Origin: Monodelphis domestica
Taxonomy: Eukaryota; Chordata; Mammalia; Didelphimorphia; Didelphidae
Assembly: GCF_027887165.1 (NCBI RefSeq)
Contig: NC_077228.1
Coordinates: forward strand, 103,328,206-103,392,205
Direction of reading: 5' to 3'
DNA: 64,000 bases
Shown here: piece after piece, positions 34,226 to 45,489 of the stretch
How positions within the stretch are numbered: the first letter of the stretch is position 1
How the letters are laid out: the number at the start of each line of letters is the position of its first letter
Position numbers and translations under genes: made by a program
The notes under the pieces: generated by a model
Told to the model about the DNA's origin: nothing
Databases searched by the model: none
What the model saw: only the letters and a program-made list of their open reading frames with translations

Positions 34226-34900
34226 AATTATTTTGTAAAGAAGCAATTTGATGTCATGGAAAGAAAGGACACTGGTCTGAGTTAGTATGAGTCTACCAGC
34301 CACTCACTGTGATTGAGACTGAGTCACTTCCTTCTTCTGGGATTGGACCAGTAGGCCATCTCTAAAGATCCTTCCATTTCTGGGATTTTATCAGCTGGAG
34401 AATAATATTTTCAATGGTTGTAGGGGGGTCACAGTGTTTGTATCTTGGCTTTTGTGACATATTGTTGATAAGATACGGAGTTTATCTGATGCTGAATCCT
34501 TGGTCAGGAATGCCACCTTTAGTGATAAAATTCTATGGTGACATACTATATGTTTTACAATGACTTACTGGGAAATGGGATTTAGCCCATGCTAGTGCAA
34601 AAAAAAAAAGAAAGAAACATAAGGGAAAAAAAGAAACAATTCAACAAATAACCAACTCTTTGATCAGGTCTTGTGATATAGATAGTATCAAACGTCTATC
34701 ATTCCTAACTACTGCAAAGAAGGAAAGGAAGAACTATTTTTTTTCCCATTTTTGTTCTTGGAAAATAATACTAAACAAAGCAATGACTTACTGGAGGAGG
34801 TGGCTTCCAGGATTATATTGTGGCAAGAAAGTCAGGATGTACCACTCATGTTTCAAGTTCAAGCTCCAAACCCAATCCTCTTCCACACTCCTACTCCCGA
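34226..34900. other. MIR-like SINE then unique DNA
   Basis: 34226-34395 plus strand has a weak Ther-1-like core (cattgatgtcatggaaagaa-type head; gatccttccatttctgggat end). 34400-34900 shows nothing recognisable. Confidence 0.5.
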
Positions 34901-34904
34901 CTTC

Positions 34905-35645
34905 TGCTAGAGTGTAAGCTCTTTGAGAGTACAGATTGTTTCATTCATTGCATTTCTTTCTTTCCAACCCTACTTCCTGATATGGTGTTTGGCACAAAGT
35001 AAGGGTTTAATAAATGTTTGTTGATTGAGTCAATCTGGTTTGAAATTTGATGTTAAATTTGTCTCCCTTTTCTTCCTCACTTCCTGACTCCAATCAGTGC
35101 TCAAATCCCATTGATTCCACTTTCACAATACCATTGCCATCCATCCCTTTCTTTCCATCCAATTAGGCTTTTCCTTAGTTTCAGTTCTAACCACCTCTCT
35201 ACTTTGCTATTTTAACAGCTGCCTCCCTGACTCCCTTGGCTGCACTGTCTGGCCCTTCTTCAATCTGTCCTCTACGTAGGTGCAGATCCATCTTCCCGAG
35301 TCATAGGATGAACCATGCAAGCATCTTTTTTAAAAACCTTCAATGGTTCTCTATTGCCTCTGGAACAAAATATACATTTCTTACTTTAACATTCAAGGCT
35401 CTCTAACAACCAGTTTTAGTCCTCCTCCCAACTTTATTTTATATTACTCTCTTTGGTGAATGCTCCATTCTAGCCCAACCAAATGACTGGCTATTTCATA
35501 TTCCATCTCCTGCCAGATGACTTTCCTTGAACTTTCCATTCTGTCATCCTTCTCTATGTGTTTTCATTACATTATTAATGAAACCCTGCCTCACTTCCCC
35601 ATCAGAAACTTTATTTCTCTTCCAGGTTTTGCTCAGGAGTTCTCT
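34905..35645 (+). mobile_element. L2 3' end followed by a second L2 segment
   Basis: 34905-35030 is the L2 3' terminus (agtgtaagctctttgagagt, taataaatgtttgttgattg). 35040-35645 is L2-like again (ccctgactcccttggctgca, caatggttctctattgcctc, ttcaaggctctctaacaacc, ccatctcctgccagatgact). Confidence 0.72.
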
Positions 35646-35689
35646 TCATGATGAATGGTGATGTCATGAGAATGCTGGATATGAAGGCA

Positions 35690-36070
35690 GAGCACCTGAC
35701 TTCAAATCTTGATGCTATAACTCACTTCTGTGATTTGGGGCAGATCATTGAACTACTCCAGATCTGTAAAAGGAGGCAACTGGATGGTTATTCTGTTGTT
35801 TCAGTCACATCTGACTCATTTAGGTTTTGTTTTTGTTTTTAGCAAAGATACTAGAGTGGTTTGCCATTTCCCTTTCCAGTTCATTTTACAGATGAGGAAA
35901 CTGAGGCAAGCAAAGTGAAGTGACTTGCCCAGGGTCAGATAGCTAAGTGTCTAATGACAGATTTGAACACAGATCTTCCTAACTCCAGGCCCAGAGCTCT
36001 ATCCACTGTGCCACCTAACTGCCCCATGGATTGGATTAGACAATCTCTAAGGTCCCTTCCAGACCTTAAT
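35690..36070 (+). mobile_element. Ther-1/MIR-like SINE split by a younger SINE
   Basis: Left half gagcacctgacttcaaatct, ccagatctgtaaaaggaggc. Right half ggattggattagacaatctc, taaggtcccttccagacctt. The halves join at about 35787/36025. Confidence 0.82.
35788..36024 (-). mobile_element. CORE-SINE with RTE-like tail, nested in an older SINE
   Basis: Antisense: tgttgtttcagtcacatctg, ctagagtggtttgccatttc, atgaggaaactgaggcaagc, ccactgtgccacctaactgc. ggatgg beside both ends is a possible short target duplication. Confidence 0.9.
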
Positions 36071-36242
36071 CTAAAAACTCTTCTACCTCATTACTCTAAG
36101 AGAATCCCTATTTTCATTCAAAGCCTCCCAGAAGAGGTCTTTAAATATACTCCTAGCTGTGATGATTTCTCCCACTCCCACAAAGAAATTATTTTGTGTT
36201 TTTGTATACAATTTCTAATTATTTAATTTGCATTTTGTATAT

Positions 36243-36492
36243 GTAACTAGGTGACCTGGTGAATAGAGCACTGAACTTGGAGTTGAACACAGGAAGACCT
36301 GTGTTCAAATCAGGCATTAGACACTTAGCTATCTGACCCTGGGCAAGTCCCTTAACCTCTGCCTGCCTCAATTTCCTCATCTGTAAAATGGACATAATAA
36401 TAGCACCTCTCCCCAAGATTGTTTTGAGGATCAAAATAGATATTTGCAAAATGCTTTGCAAACCTTAAAGTTGCATATAAATATAAGTTCTT
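36243..36492 (+). mobile_element. Mar1-like CORE-SINE, near full length
   Basis: taactaggtgacctggtgaa head, gaccctgggcaagtccctta CORE, cctcatctgtaaaatggaca, then tgcaaaatgctttgcaaacc 3' part. Confidence 0.88.
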
Positions 36493-36849
36493 AGGAGCCT
36501 ATGCAAGAACATCAAGATGGTAGATTTAATTTCCCAGTCAGGAAACAGAAAGTAGGGATATGTTATTATTCACTGGAATATGGAGTGTGTGAAGGCACAT
36601 AAAGTACAGTACCACAGTCTGGGAAGACATGGATGAGCTCTAGATAATATCACTGGAGGGAAAATCCACATTGAAACCACAGACCATGGCTATAACAGGT
36701 AGAGTGACTGCACGAGTTATGGTTGACAGCCTGATGAAAGAAACCATAATAGCAGAGAAATATATTCCTGAATAACCCAGTGATATATGTTTATAATGAT
36801 TAACCTGAGTCATCAAGAAAACTCAGTGCCCAGTTGGATAAAGACAGCA

Positions 36850-38260
36850 AAGTATAGTAGAGAAAATGCTATACTATGAGTAAGGAGATCTAGGTTCTGC
36901 CATTTGCAAACTATGTAACTTTGAGGAGATCTATTTCTTTCTTCATGTGCTAAATGATGAGGATCTCTAAGACCCCCTACTATCTCCAAGGTTTACGATC
37001 AATCCTATGGAAGCCTCTATCTGTTTCCCTATCTGTTAAAAAAGGGGTATCAACAAAACCAACGTAACCAAAATCAGAAGGATAGCAACAAATTGGGAAA
37101 CAATCTTCATAAAAACCTCTGACAAAGGTCTAATTATTCAAATTTACAAAGAACTAAATCAATTGTACAAAAAATCAAGCCATTCTCCAATTGATAAATG
37201 GGCAAGGGACATGAACAGGCAGTTCTCAGCCAAAGAAATCAAAACTATTAATAAGCACATGAAAAAGTGCTCTACATCTCTTATAATCAGAGAGATGTAA
37301 ATCAAAACAACTCTGAGGTATCACCTCACACCTAGCAGATTGGCTAACATGACAGCTATGGAAAGTAATGAATGCTGGAGGGGATGTGGCAAAGTGGGGA
37401 CACTAATTCATTGCTGGTGGAGTTGTGAATTGATCCAACCATTCTGGAGGGCAATTTGGAATTATGCCCAAAGGGCGATAAAAGACTGTCTGCCCTTTGA
37501 TCCAGCCATAGCACTGCTGGGTTTGTACCCCAAAGAGATAATAAGGAAAAAGATTTGTACAAAAATATTCATAGCTGCACTCTTTGTGGTGGCCAAAAAT
37601 TGGAAAACCAGGGGATGCCCTTCAATTGGGGAATGGCTGAACAAATTGTGGTATATGTTGGTGATGGAATACTATTGTGCTCAAAGGAATAATAAAGAAG
37701 AGGAATTCCATGGAGACTGGAACAACCTCCAGGAAGTGATGCAGAGCGAGAGGAGCAGAACCAGGAAAACATTGTACACAGAGACTGATACATTGTGGTA
37801 CAATCGAAGGTGATGGACTTCTCCATTAGTGGCAATGCAATGTCCCTGAACAATCTCCAGGGATCTAAAAAATACTATCCACAAGCAGAGGATAAACTGT
37901 GGGAGTAAAAACACCAATGAAAAGCAACTGCTTGACTACAGGGGTGGAGGGGATATGACTGAGGAGAGACTCTAAATGAACACTCTGATGCAAATACCAA
38001 CAACACGGAAATGGGTTCGAATCAAGAACACATGTGATACCCAGTGGAATTGTGTGTCGGCTATGGGAGAGGGAAAGGTGGTGGGAGGGGGGGCGGGGAG
38101 GAAAAAAAATGATCTTTGTTTCCAGTGAATAATGTTTGGAAATGACCAAATAAAATAATGTTTAAAATTAAAAAAAAGGGGGGGGCATCAACACCATACT
38201 TACCTTATCTAGTAGCTTTGAGTCCAAATGAGATATGCTTGGGAAAGTAATTCATTTAAA
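36850..38260 (+). mobile_element. MIR-like SINE split by LINE-1
   Basis: Left half 36850-37055 (aggagatctaggttctgcca, tgtttccctatctgttaaaa). Right half from 38171 (catcaacaccatacttacct, gagtccaaatgagatatgct). Together they read as one MIR-type element. Confidence 0.75.
37056..38170 (+). mobile_element. LINE-1, 5'-truncated, best preserved copy (ORF2 C-terminus and 3' UTR)
   Basis: Encodes the end of ORF2, the endonuclease/reverse transcriptase protein of LINE-1. From the left edge the frame reads ...YKELNQLYKKSSHSPIDKW..., has a single stop at 37298, then runs open from 37340 to the natural stop at 37813 (157 codons). It includes the C-terminal cysteine motif [18 protein letters not shown] (CX3C...HX4C type) and [20 protein letters not shown], matching human LINE-1 ORF2 domain for domain. 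The 3' UTR, G-rich run and A-tail follow to 38170. aaaaaaggggtatcaaca at 37038-37055 recurs with a longer G-run at 38171-38193 as the target duplication. It lacks the endonuclease and reverse transcriptase domains, so it is not autonomous. Confidence 0.95.
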
Positions 38261-38264
38261 ATCC

Positions 38265-39560
38265 ATTCACCAAATGTTTATTACTGCTCATTAATTACTA
38301 TTAAGAAATGCTTTTAAAGTTCTATACAGATATACAGCATGATTTTGGCAAAATTGTTTAAATTTTTTTAAATTGATACTTTAAGGGATAAGCTAAACTT
38401 ATAAGGAAAATCACTCATGTGGAAGAACTTATTCTTATAGGATATAAAATGCAGAAGATGCTAGTGTGTGTCAAATGTAATTAAAATATATATAAACTAG
38501 GATAGTTAATATAGGGTTAGGTGGATTATCAGGTATTGCCTTTAGGCCAGTTATCAGAAGATCTTAGGTTTGGGAAGGCTTTCAAAGAGTAACTTAATTT
38601 TATTCAAGTTAAGGGAAGGAAGGGAAGGGAATGATTATGATCTATTTTAATAATATAAATAAATCTTCTCCCCCCAAATCTAGTTATTACCTTATGACAG
38701 TTGGTATTTGCACTATCTAACACCTCTCTACCTAAAATCCAAATTCCTACAATAAATACCTTTCACTAACCAAATTAGATGATGAATAAAGGTGGTAAGG
38801 TTTGAAGGTAAGCAGGAACAGGACAAAAGGGAAAGAGTTCTCACTGACAGTTGGCTCTTGGATGTCTTAAGAAGCTCTTCTGGAAAATCGTTCTATCAAC
38901 AACAACACAGGGACATAGGAACAAGCAGTTGGATCAGAAAGACAGTCACTAGAGAGGGAGACTAGTTCAAATCCCAAGGTCCACCCAAGGAGCTTAGACC
39001 AACAACCTCCAGCTTCAACTGTCCCCAAGGAAAAGCCACTCTGTCACTCTTCTAGAATTCTGGAACCTTTCTGCTTCTTCCTTTGCAGCAACTCCTCCTG
39101 TTCATTTCCTTATTGCAGTTGTCAACCATCAAGTATTTATCATCATGCGCCTGTTATGGGAAAGGCACTGTACAAGATGTGTATAAACAAAGATGAAAGT
39201 TGAAGTCCTTCTCAAAGAGCCTGTAAGTAAGCTTTTCCTTTTCCCCCAAGTTCTATTCCCATGGAAGAATTGAATTACCAGAGCTAAGCTACTACATCTC
39301 TAAGAGTTGTAGACATATATTCTTGAGATATCTTTAGCAGTGATGCTTCAATGTTATTGTCTCAAGTCCTCACAAGTGTGCTTCCATTCAAGATGTTCAG
39401 TTGAAAATCCTATTGTTGGCCAACTTTAGGTGGCTTTTAGAAAAGAGTTCCTTCCACCTGCCCCCCCCCAAGATCCTAGGGCAATAAAAGATGATACAGA
39501 ACACTCTCCCATTCCACCTTCCAGCTCTATGACATACTCTCTTCCTTGTGCATTCATATC
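38265..39560. other. Unique-looking non-coding DNA
   Basis: Only a weak ancient module at 39130-39230 (aagtatttatcatcatgcgc, gggaaaggcactgtacaaga). No exon. Confidence 0.45.
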
Positions 39561-39823
39561 ATTGTTGCTGTTGAGTCATTTTTCAGTTTTGTCCAACTCT
39601 TCATGATCCCATTTGGGTCATTTTTATTGGCAAAGATATTGGAGTGGTTCACCGTTTCCTTTTTCAGCACATTTTACAGATAAGGAAACTGAGTCAAAAA
39701 AGTTTAAATGACTTGTCTATGGTCACATGGCTAACAAGTGTCTGAGGCCAGATTAGAATTTAGAAAGATGAGTCGTTTTGATTCCAAGCCAGGTGCTCTA
39801 TCAACAGTACCACCTAGCTGCCC
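39561..39823 (-). mobile_element. CORE-SINE with RTE-like tail, full length
   Basis: Antisense: attgttgctgttgagtcatt, ttgtccaactcttcatgatc, caaagatattggagtggttc, cagtaccacctagctgcccc. Confidence 0.92.
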
Positions 39824-40396
39824 CTGTACATTCATAGTTGAAGAGAAAATGGACCCAAGCTTAGAGAACATATGTGACCAAAGATAACTAATGGATCCTG
39901 GTTTCTAGCAGTCCTTTTCTTCTATTTGAGGAGTGCTCAAAAAGTTACCCCTAGGTATGTTATAATCACTTTGCTTAGTTCTTTTGAGATGCATGAGTTA
40001 AATCTTTCCTTAGGTCCCAATGAAGCAGAAATCACTATCAGCCAATTCAGAGATGCCACTTAGGACACTGATGGAATGATGGGGAAGCTTAATGTCCTTT
40101 GGTTCCTTCAAAGCTGTCAAGGTCTTTTTCTGGTCAAAGGAAGATGGGATAGGAAAATTTTTAAGGTTGAAGCCAAGGCTAAGGGGTCTTTCCCTATTAT
40201 TTTCTTTTCAAGGATATGCAAGGAAACCACGTGTTCCAATTTCTGTTAGAGCTTCTTATTCTATTTGTTTTCCATGACTACATATGTGTGCTTAATATGA
40301 TATCTTTTGCTTTTTAATGGGTAGGGGAGAGTGGGAGGGAGGGAGAGAATTTGAAACTCAAAATTTTGGGAAAAAATGTTAAAAATAAATTAAAAG
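39824..40396. other. Unique DNA ending in a LINE-type 3' tail
   Basis: 39824-40300 unrecognised. 40310-40396 (gggtaggggagagtgggagg, gaatttgaaactcaaaattt, A-rich) looks like a LINE-1 3' terminus on the plus strand. Confidence 0.5.
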
Positions 40397-40598
40397 GAGC
40401 AAGTACGTGGCTCAGTAGACTGAGAGTCAGGCCTAGATACAGGAGGTCCCCGGTTCAGATCTGGCCTCAGATACTTCCTAGCTTTATGACTCTGGGAAAG
40501 TCATTTAACCCTATTGTCCAGCCCTTATTGTTCTTTTGCTGTGGGAATAATACACAGTATTGATTCTAAGATGGAAGGTAAGGGTTAAAAAAAAAATT
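40397..40598 (+). mobile_element. Metatherian tRNA-derived SINE (first of tandem pair)
   Basis: agtacgtggctcagtagact head, tatgactctgggaaagtcat CORE, attgattctaagatggaagg tail, A9 end. Confidence 0.92.
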
Positions 40599-40602
40599 AA
40601 TA

Positions 40603-40815
40603 GGGGCAGGTAGATGGCTTACTGGATAGAGAGCCAGGTTTCGAGATGAAAGGTTCTGGGTTCAGATTTAGGTTCAGATTTGACTTCAGACACTTCCTAG
40701 CTGTGCTACCCTGGGCAAGCTAGTTAACTCCATTTGCCTAGCCCTTAGTGCTCTTCTACCTTGGAACCAAAACTTACTATTGATTCTAAGACAGAAGGTA
40801 AGGGTTTAAAAAATT
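40603..40815 (+). mobile_element. Metatherian tRNA-derived SINE (second of tandem pair)
   Basis: ggggcaggtagatggcttac head, ctaccctgggcaagctagtt CORE, ttgattctaagacagaaggt tail. It has an internal gggttcagattta duplication and directly follows the first SINE. Confidence 0.92.
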
Positions 40816-40819
40816 CATT

Positions 40820-41149
40820 AATAAGAACAATTTAAAAAATAAAATCTTCCCATTCCAGTTAACTTGAAACTTTTATGTAGGAGCTAAATGGTAGAACAAA
40901 ATCCCATAGCCAATTGGAACAGACTTCATGAAATTTGTTTCCAAGATTTTTGAGCTCAGTCTAAGATCTTTTGGTTGATTGATGGAGATGTGCTTTCACC
41001 TAGCTAATCATGTATCAGGCTAAAATGGTAGGGTGGTTTCAACCACACCCATATAAATTCAAGGTAATTTGGGGGAGAAACACTAGTAGTTGGAATATCA
41101 GAAACATATCAGGTAGGAGTTTGAGTTGGATTTTTTTAGTTGTTTGAGT
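40820..41149. other. Unique-looking non-coding DNA
   Basis: Nothing recognised. Confidence 0.4.
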
Positions 41150-41750
41150 TATCTTTGAAGGAATTCTCTCAGCCTAATTTTAAATAGCACTAAGACTTTT
41201 GGGGCACAATGAGATCTATATGAGTTGTTGGAGAACAAAGTGATCAGAACAATAACAGTTTGTGCAATGATAACATCGTAAAAAAAAACAGTTTTGGAAG
41301 CTTTTAAACTCTGATCAATACACTGATAAACCAAGAACTCAAAAGAATGAAGATGAAATATTCCCTTCACCTCCTGACAGAGAGGTGATGAATTGAAAAT
41401 GCAGAGACATGTTTGCAGACATGGCCAATGTGCCTTATGCACTTTATTTTTCAGATGTTTTTTTACTCTTATTTCTTATTTTCTTTCTTAATAATAACTC
41501 TAAAACAAAAGGGCAAGGACTAGGCAGATGGGATTCAATGATTTGCCCAGAATCACATAGCTAGGAAGTGTGTGATGTCATATTTGAATCCAGGTCCTTC
41601 CCCAGCCTTGGTGTTCTATCCACTGTGCCACTTAGCTGCCCCTATTTTTCAGGTTAAAAACAATGTATTCAATGGGGAGGAGAATAGTAGAAAGGAGAGT
41701 TTAATTTTTAAAAAGTATGTTAACTGAAAACAAATTTTTAAGAAAACAAG
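41150..41750 (+). mobile_element. LINE-1 3' UTR fragment split by a SINE
   Basis: gatctatatgagttgttgga, aacaataacagtttgtgcaa, tcacctcctgacagagaggt, then after the SINE gttaaaaacaatgtattcaa and an A-rich end. Confidence 0.72.
41455..41642 (-). mobile_element. Metatherian SINE with 10-bp target duplication
   Basis: Antisense: aactctaaaacaaaagggca, aatgatttgcccagaatcac, ccactgtgccacttagctgc. Flanked by exact tatttttcag at 41445-41454 and 41643-41652. Confidence 0.92.
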
Positions 41751-42490
41751 TGTAAAGTAATTTTTTGAGGGGTGAACATGATAGCTTCAAGGGTGATTAA
41801 GGAGAAAGTATTATGCTATGCTTTTTTTTTTAAAGGCATGCCTATTTGTGTCTTTAAAACATTTAGCAATTACATTTAGCAACCCATGGGTGATTTTGCA
41901 GGAGTGCAAAAAAAAAGATCTACATTAAAACCTTTTGTTGGAATGCTTTACTCTTTTCACAGAACAGAAACTAAAATAACCTGTTATACAATTAGTCACA
42001 AATGTAGTCCTGGGTTTAGGGTTTTTTGCCTATACAGAAAAAGTATTGTCTAAAGCATGTCTTCTTATGGCAGTGAGGCCTTGCTACTACTGTGTTTGGC
42101 TGAGTTCACAAATCTGTTGTAACCTGTAGCTTCCTTGTCATTTCTCTGACTCTCCTCTTCTGCTAAGCGTTGTTTCCTAATAGTAATTAAATTTTTCTGC
42201 CATTGTCATAACTACTACCATACTAGAACAACCATAACCACCTTGGTTTTATGGTTTGGCAAAAAATATTGACTTACCAGAAGGGCCACAGCTCCTTCCT
42301 CTAAACTTTCTTCCATTTGTGGGGCCAAATTATGAAGACATATTGCTGTAGTTCAAAAGTCTTTATGGCTTTCACTACCTAAAAAATTACTTCCACTACC
42401 ATAGCTGCCTGTGCCTCCTCCAAAGTTATAGCTGCCACTCCCACAATTACTGCTGCACTTCTTCTTCTGCTTCTGCTTCTTCTGCTTCTT

Positions 42491-42650
42491 CTTCCTTCCT
42501 TCCTTCCTTCCTTCCTTCCTTCCTTCCTTCCTTCCTTCCTTCCTTCCTTCCTTCCTTCCTTCCTTCCTTCCTTCCTTCCTTCCTTCCTTCCTTCCTTCCT
42601 TCCTTCCTTCCTTCCTTCCTTCCTTCCTTCCTTCCTCCCTCCCTCCTTTC
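42491..42650. repeat. (CCTT)n microsatellite, about 38 copies
   Basis: Nearly uninterrupted tetranucleotide tract directly abutting the truncated 3' side of the minus-strand SINE. On the SINE strand it reads (AAGG)n, so it most likely grew from the SINE's A-rich tail. On the minus strand it gives a spurious Lys-Glu-Gly-Arg reading frame. Confidence 0.95.
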
Positions 42651-42654
42651 CCAG

Positions 42655-42752
42655 GGTCACACAGCTAAGAAGAATCTGAGACCAGGTCTGAACACAGGAC
42701 TTCCCATTTCCAGGTCTGGTGCTCTATCCACTGTGCTACCTAGATACCCTAC
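42655..42752 (-). mobile_element. SINE (metatherian CORE-SINE type) inside the HNRNPA1 pseudogene
   Basis: Minus-strand 5' half of a tRNA-derived SINE (ggtagcacagtggatagagc ... gctgtgtgaccctggg). Its 3' half is replaced by the adjoining microsatellite. The pseudogene's Gly-rich coding remnants continue on both sides, so the SINE arrived later. Confidence 0.85.
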
Positions 42753-43058
42753 CTTCTCTCTTTCTGACAAAACCACCATGATCACTGAAGTTGATATTGT
42801 GGCTGTAGTTGTTGTTTCCAAGGCTGTATTCATGGCCACTATCAAAGTTTCCAGAACCATTTTGACATCTTCAATTAGATGAAACACTAACTATTACTTG
42901 CCTAGGAGAGGCTTTATTTATTTAAGTTATGACTATTTTTCAGTAGAGTATCTTTGAAAGACAGTCATGGTCACTGAAAATTACAAAAACAAAGCATCTT
43001 TTTTGCCACTGATGTGGTCAGTTATGACTTCCATCACTTCAATCCTTCCATATTGTTA

Positions 43059-43259
<201 letters not shown>

Positions 43260-43744
43260 TTAGAGCCCTCATTTTCACAAAATCTGAGCATGCCCCATTG
43301 TGCAAAAATGGCTCCTTAGACTCCTGTCTATCACTTTAAAGCTCAAGATTCCAATGAAGAACTTTCATGGTTGTTCAGGTTCCTTGGAGATTCCTCACTT
43401 CAATATGGTTAGAGTTATGGTAGAAAATTTGTTAACCCTTCTTTAATAATTAATACTATGCCTTCTGAACTCACCAGCCATCCCCCAGAAGCTGTATTAA
43501 TCTTCAGTATCTCATTATTTCTTTTTTGTTCCCAGGTAGCTAGGAAATGTTTCCATGTGACATATAATCAGGAAACCTAGAAACAGGAAAAAAGGTTCAC
43601 TATAATCTTTAGTCCATTGACCATCCTCATCCTGTGCTTTAGAGGAAAATTTCAGTTTATTCAAAGTGTTGTCACATGTTTTGTGTTATTTAGGCAATTC
43701 CTGAAAGAACTTGCCTTGTCTAGGCCCAAAGTATAGATTTTCTG

Positions 43745-43919
43745 GGACACTTCTGGGGCAGACCTGTAACTGGGAGCTCTTGAGTTCAAGGGTGACCTCA
43801 GATACCTCCTAGCTATGTGACCCTGGGCAAGTTATTTAACCCCAGTTGCCTAGCCCTTACCACTCCTCTGGTTTGGAATCAATTGTAAGATGGAAAGTAA
43901 GGGCCTTAAAAAAAAAAGA
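43745..43919 (+). mobile_element. Metatherian SINE with 12-bp target duplication
   Basis: gtgaccctgggcaagttatt CORE, ttgcctagcccttaccactc, tggaatcaattgtaagatgg tail. Flanked by atagattttctg (43733-43744) and ataggttttctg (43920-43931). 43411-43744 before it has nothing recognisable. Confidence 0.88.
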
Positions 43920-43931
43920 ATAGGTTTTCTG

Positions 43932-44535
43932 TCCACTCTGCTATTCTAGCATGGTCATCTTTTACTACAGATAAGTCTACCTCTGGGTCTCTTCTTCAGT
44001 AGCTGGTTTGGCCTTAGAGGGGATTGCATGTGCCCTCCATCATGACATTTCTGCTCTCAGTCCCTGTCTGGACCAGTGACTAGAAAGTACAGGACAAGAG
44101 AGAATGAACTCAGTCATCAGCTGATCTATCAGATGCAAATCTGGGAGTGCCACTGAGGAGATGCTGTCCTAGAGGAGAAGGTGACTATATGGAGTTATCT
44201 TTATCTAGTCTGATTCTTGTTTTAATATTATTTGTCCTGTGGAACAGTCCTAAAAAGAGGGAAACTTTAATAAAAGAACAATGATATTTAATAAGTGTAT
44301 TGTGCTAGATTTTGGATTTCATGCTTGCCTAGACCAGATATTTCCTTTGTTAGATGTTTCTTTGCTCATGCAGGCATTCCTCACCCCAATTTTCATATAA
44401 CTATTATATACACAGTTTGTAATATGTCTAAATGTAAAGGGAGATTGCCTTGTGGAGTGGAATAGTGAGCTGAATAAGGGTTCAAACTCTGACACTAGGT
44501 GAGCTTTCTTATCCCCTGTCTTCTTCCCTACTGTC
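43932..44535. other. Unique-looking non-coding DNA
   Basis: No repeat recognised. ctttaataaaagaacaatga near 44265 resembles a polyadenylation context, but no gene can be tied to it. Confidence 0.4.
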
Positions 44536-44539
44536 ATTA

Positions 44540-45060
44540 CTCAAGGTCAAATCCCTTAAGAAATCAAAATAAACTTCTATTGATCCTTTCAACCTTTCAA
44601 GTTATCATCCTTTACTTCTCCTCTCCTCTGTTTATTTGTGAACATCTTGTCTCCCCCATTAGAATACAAGCTCTTCTAGGACAGGGGGTAGTCTTGATTA
44701 TATTTATATCTTTAGTACCCAGCAGGCTGCCAGCCATATAGTAGTCAGCGGAGGTTTGTTGGTTTATTGACCTCTCATAGAGCCTCAGGCAAATCTCTAA
44801 GACTATACAAATAGGTTGTGATCTGCATGCCCAGTAAAGTGTTTCTCTCATCAGGCTGGAAGCTCCCCCTTACAACTATCACACACTGAAAACTAGTTAG
44901 GAGAGAGAGACCAAACTAAACTTTCTTCAGTCCAACCTAGCACTCTGTTCTACGCATCTCTAATGCACTGATCTGCAATACTGCATATGAATGATTTATA
45001 CTTTTGTCTTAACCCCTTGCTGGATGGTAAGCTCCAATGATGCCAGATCTTAGTGTTCTC
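44540..45060 (+). mobile_element. L2 3' fragments
   Basis: ttagaatacaagctcttcta, tatctttagtacccagcagg, gtttgttggtttattgacc (to 44770) are L2 3' wording. 44925-45050 (caacctagcactctgttcta, ttgctggatggtaagctcca) is a second, weaker piece. Confidence 0.68.
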
Positions 45061-45480
45061 AGTGATTCAACAAGACTTTATTAAGACCTTTCTCCCTTCC
45101 CTCAGCAGTTCTTGCCTTCAAGGATCTTACATTTCACAGTGAGGGAAAGAAAGAAAGAAAATTAAATATGATGTATGCAAAGTGATTTTTTAAAGGGAGG
45201 AAGGGGTAGAGCAATGGGGGTTGTCTGTAAGAAGTGATTTTCCATCAGAGCTCTGAAGTTAGGAATTCTCTGAGGCAGAGTAAAAGAGGGAGCTCATTTC
45301 AGGTGGAGGGGGGCAGCCTGTGCAAAGACAACAGATGGAGTGTTGTGTATGAAGACAAACAAGCAGTCCAGGTTGGGAAGAAGGGGTAGCAGGGGAGTAA
45401 TGTGCACTAAGCCTGGGAAAATGGGCTAGAGTTAGTTTGTGAATAGTTTTAAAGACCAAGGGAGAGGAGTCTTTGTCACA
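45061..45480 (+). repeat. Ancient interspersed module, long copy
   Basis: aacaagactttattaagacc, ccttcaaggatcttacattt, then ctcatttcaggtggaggggg, gcctgtgcaaagacaacaga, gtttgtgaatagttttaaag: the extended form of the recurring family, in sense orientation. Confidence 0.6.
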
Positions 45481-45489
45481 ATTTTGATT

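Noticed and set aside
37340-37813. 157-codon open frame considered as a host gene
   Set aside because: Its sequence is unmistakably the LINE-1 ORF2 C-terminus and it sits in a 5'-truncated insertion with target duplication.
42379-42660. Minus-strand Lys-Glu-Gly-Arg repeat protein
   Set aside because: Translation of the (CCTT)n microsatellite joined to the HNRNPA1 pseudogene.
44220-44290. Possible 3' end of a processed pseudogene (aataaaag)
   Set aside because: No poly(A) tail, no recognisable coding sequence upstream.
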